Shown here: piece after piece, positions 62,022 through 64,000 of the stretch
Layout: each line of letters starts with the position of its first letter
Numbering within the stretch: the stretch's first letter is position 1
Assembly (NCBI GenBank): GCA_019918135.1
Contig: WBZZ01002355.1
Coordinates: 1 to 64,000 of the forward strand
Length of the DNA: 64,000 nucleotides
DNA from: Paulinella micropora
Taxonomy: Eukaryota; Cercozoa; Imbricatea; Euglyphida; Paulinellidae
Direction of reading: 5' to 3'
The notes under the pieces: generated by a model
What the model was told of the DNA's origin: nothing
The model's database searches: none
Seen by the model: the letters and a program-made list of their open reading frames with translations, nothing else
Program-made: the position numbers and the translations under genes

Positions 62022-63302
62022 TCATCGGTGGACTTGTACGCCAGACAAGCGAGCCACTCCCGCATTGGTGACCCCCGGGCAGTCGCGGAGGTCCAGGCGT
62101 CGCAGCCCTCTGAGGCCCAGCAGATGGGTCAGTCCATCATCGCTGAGTTGTTGGCAGCTGCGAAGGCTCAGGTGGCTCAGCTCTTGGAGGCTGGACAGGC
62201 CATACAAGAGGCCGTCACTCGTGAGCTGATCACAGTGTCCGAGATCAAGGCGACGCAGTTCACTGAGGTGTAACAAATAGGCTAGACCGGAACCGTTGAG
62301 TGCGGCACAAGACCGAAGATCCAAATCTTGCAGCTTACTGAACTGTGACAATTGGGCCAAACCGTCATCGGTGATTTCAGTAGCAGCAAGGCCCAGGCGT
62401 TGCAGCTTAGTGAGCTGTGACAGGTGCATAAGCCCGTCACCAGTGAGTTGGCAACACCATTGAAGGTCCAAATGTTGCATTTTACGCAGGCCGGATAAAT
62501 GAAGGAGGCCTGCATTAGTGAGCCCCCCACAGCAGCTGACCGTTAGATAATGCAGATTAGTGAGCTGCGACAGGTGCACGAGCCCGTCATTCGTGACATG
62601 AAAACAATCGCCAAGGTCAAGATAACGCAGGCTACGGAGCCCGGATAGGTGCATCAGATCGGAGTCGGTGAGTTGGGTAGAAAAGCCTGTATCTAGGTGT
62701 TGCAGCTCAGTGAGCGCAGACAGGTGAGCCAGCCCTGCGCGGGGGAGTTGCTCACACCTGCTAAGGTCGAGATGGCGCAGGCTCCGCATGGAAGATAACA
62801 TGGCCATCCCGTCGACGGTTAGGTAGCCGCTGACTAGTCTGTGCTTGGCAGCTCCTGGAGTTCTCGTTGCAAGGCTGTATAGTGCATCGATAGCGAGCCC
62901 CCTACAAACCCCTGCTAGGTCCAGATCTTGCAGCTCGTCCAGGACAATAGTGCGCACGCGGATGCGGCTTGCCGCCAGCGCTTCGAAAACCAGCTGCCTG
63001 GCGGCTGGCTGGTCCTGCAGAGCCAAGCGACTGAGCTCACTCCATTCTGTCCAGACGTAGGCGGGGACCGGCCCACGGATCTTGCAGAGGTCCAGGGCAA
63101 AGGCCGGCGCCTGGGGTCGCGCGAACCGGCTGTTGGCGCTCTTGCACACGCGCGTCCAGGTTCTAAAGAGCCAGAGAGGATTGTCTGGCACAAAAGAACA
63201 GATTAAGCGCCACATGTCGTGGGGCAGTTCCTCCAGCAGACGAGCGTGCTCGCCTGCACGTTTAAGTTCGGTTGGCCAAGTTTGAGCTCCGCTTCGGTCC
63301 AT
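62022..63302 (-). CDS. F-box/LRR protein, 426 aa
   Basis: The ATG at 63302 gives a canonical F-box at residues 21-62 (LLEELPHDMWRLICSFVPDN, then WTRVCKSANSRFA) and about eleven cysteine-type leucine-rich repeats at 150-425 (LRHLDLSRCEQLPRAGLAHL, LRYLDLGDCFHVTNDGLVHL, LQDLDLRSCAALNGSGLAYL). F-boxes bind SKP1 of SCF ubiquitin ligases, and the LRR solenoid selects the target. It is intact and likely the functional reference for the LRR remnants at 4.4, 19.1 and 42.2 kb. A virus or intracellular agent could use it to destroy host proteins; that is inference. Confidence 0.9.
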   Translation of the reverse strand: MDRSGAQTWPTELKRAGEHARLLEELPHDMWRLICSFVPDNPLWLFRTWTRVCKSANSRFARPQAPAFALDLCKIRGPVPAYVWTEWSELSRLALQDQPAARQLVFEALAASRIRVRTIVLDELQDLDLAGVCRGLAIDALYSLATRTPGAAKHRLVSGYLTVDGMAMLSSMRSLRHLDLSRCEQLPRAGLAHLSALTELQHLDTGFSTQLTDSDLMHLSGLRSLRYLDLGDCFHVTNDGLVHLSQLTNLHYLTVSCCGGLTNAGLLHLSGLRKMQHLDLQWCCQLTGDGLMHLSQLTKLQRLGLAATEITDDGLAQLSQFSKLQDLDLRSCAALNGSGLAYLLHLSELRRLDLGHCDQLTSDGLLYGLSSLQELSHLSLRSCQQLSDDGLTHLLGLRGLRRLDLRDCPGVTNAGVARLSGVQVHR

Positions 63303-63429
63303 CTCTTGTTAGTGTGCAGAGGCCGTTTGATTTAACACATATACCATTCAGAGACTTTTTTATTTATGGGCTTCCTTTTCATACTTGTGTGTAGCACTTC
63401 ACTGACTCATCTCGTATCAGATGTCTTTG

Positions 63430-64000
63430 GTAAGGATCCGATCGATTTCGCTCAGATCACGAGGAGAATCCGGCGAGCTCACCTCTTTGCCTATCAGGGT
63501 AACGTTCCTGTCGTTGATAATGACAGTATCCTCTGAGGTCTGAAGCAAGAACAACATCATGATATTGTGCCAGCATGCAAGTGTGTGTCTGTACCAAGGA
63601 GTACACCACGTACAGGTCAGGAGCCGCAGGTAGAAACTTGGTCGTCACGGCCAAACAAAAGAACCACAACAAATCGCAAATCTATCTCAGGCAGACAAAT
63701 GACGCAGAATACATCTCAGGCAGACCAGCGCTTCAGAACCTGCAGGAAGACTGGGGGGATAGCCGGATCTGGGTTCTTTTGGCCCTCTACATAGCGCATG
63801 TCAAAGGACGCGTAGTCGATAATAAAGAAGATCGGCAGCAGCCAGGACACCAAAGAATAGATGGCCAGAAAAATCTTCTGGCTCCTGGTAATTACAGCTG
63901 CCTCGAAAAAGTTTGCAGCAATAGCAAACCAGCGACACAATATAATTTCGATAAAGATAGCCAGGTGCCAGTTCACGTTTAAAGTCGGGGGGACCAAGAG
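63430..64000 (-). pseudogene. Multi-pass membrane protein, partial at window edge, interrupted
   Basis: Minus-strand coding enters from the right edge with membrane helices (HLAIFIEIILCRWFAIAANF, FLAIYSLVSWLLPIFFIIDY), and more in other frames (ICDLLWFFCLAVTTKFLPAA, HNIMMLFLLQTSEDTVIIND) down to a soluble end (SPDSPRDLSEIDRILTKDI). The 5' end is outside the window. About two interruptions, or introns, are judged. Its make-up recalls the 408-residue protein at 51.3-52.5 kb. Confidence 0.55.

Noticed and set aside
1-64000. tRNA, rRNA or CRISPR array
   Set aside because: No cloverleaf, rRNA core or regular repeat-spacer array was noticed; direct repeats found are irregular or coding Sel1/LRR units.
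1-64000. Bacterial origin (Sel1 and LRR genes are common in Legionella and chlamydiae)
   Set aside because: A spliceosomal intron, AATAAA/ATTAAA 3' signals, no Shine-Dalgarno sites and no operons argue for a eukaryotic or eukaryotic-virus setting.

Overview
The window looks like part of a large double-stranded DNA virus genome of a protist (Nucleocytoviricota-like), or a stretch of protist chromosome carrying a great deal of such DNA. The case rests on dense, mostly intronless genes on both strands, short spacers, many paralogues of eukaryote-type protein-interaction families (Sel1 repeats, F-box-like N-termini, leucine-rich repeats, MYND and RING fingers), a primase-helicase and a second SF3-like ATPase, and AT-rich eukaryotic 3'-end signals (ATTAAA/AATAAA) after many genes. 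At least one gene holds a short spliceosomal intron. No rRNA, tRNA, CRISPR, bacterial operon or ribosome-binding pattern was seen. No capsid or packaging gene was recognised, so the viral reading is an inference and not proven.

Layout. 1-9.9 kb is repeat-rich and decayed: degenerate repeats at 1-2340, a MYND gene, LRR remnants, two dispersed repeat families (one shared between 5.0-5.9 and 9.0-9.5 kb, another between 3.7-4.2 and 9.6-10.1 kb), and a secreted propeller-like protein. 9.9-13.1 kb holds two tandem paralogues, one with a helicase-like C-terminal half. 13.4-21.7 kb is a Sel1 cluster with a near-identical 5.65-kb-spaced duplication whose copies differ by five Sel1 units. 22-26.8 kb holds unknown proteins and an IAP-type RING gene with a 58-bp intron. 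27.2-36.8 kb is a very GC-rich block with a large P-loop ATPase, small membrane proteins and a 1034-residue membrane protein. 37-44.3 kb carries an LRR-like protein, a GPI-anchored-type glycoprotein, coiled-coil and unknown proteins, and remnants of a Fanzor/TnpB-like nuclease and a kinase-like gene. 44.6-47.5 kb is the primase-helicase, followed by 1.5 kb of inverted repeats and short look-alikes of its P-loop region. 49-58.9 kb mixes F-box-like/Sel1, MYND, membrane-protein and decayed kinase-like and PstS-like genes. 59-64 kb ends with a large unknown protein, an intact fatty-acid desaturase, an F-box/LRR protein and a partial membrane protein.

Together the intact genes suggest three tasks: DNA replication (primase-helicase, SF3-like ATPase and paralogues), control of host ubiquitin and scaffold systems (F-box-like, RING, Sel1, LRR, MYND), and membrane or surface change (desaturase, multi-pass proteins, glycoprotein). 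Many loci are interrupted; these are given as broken without detail of each lesion. Homopolymer runs are very common, so some interruptions may be sequencing errors.
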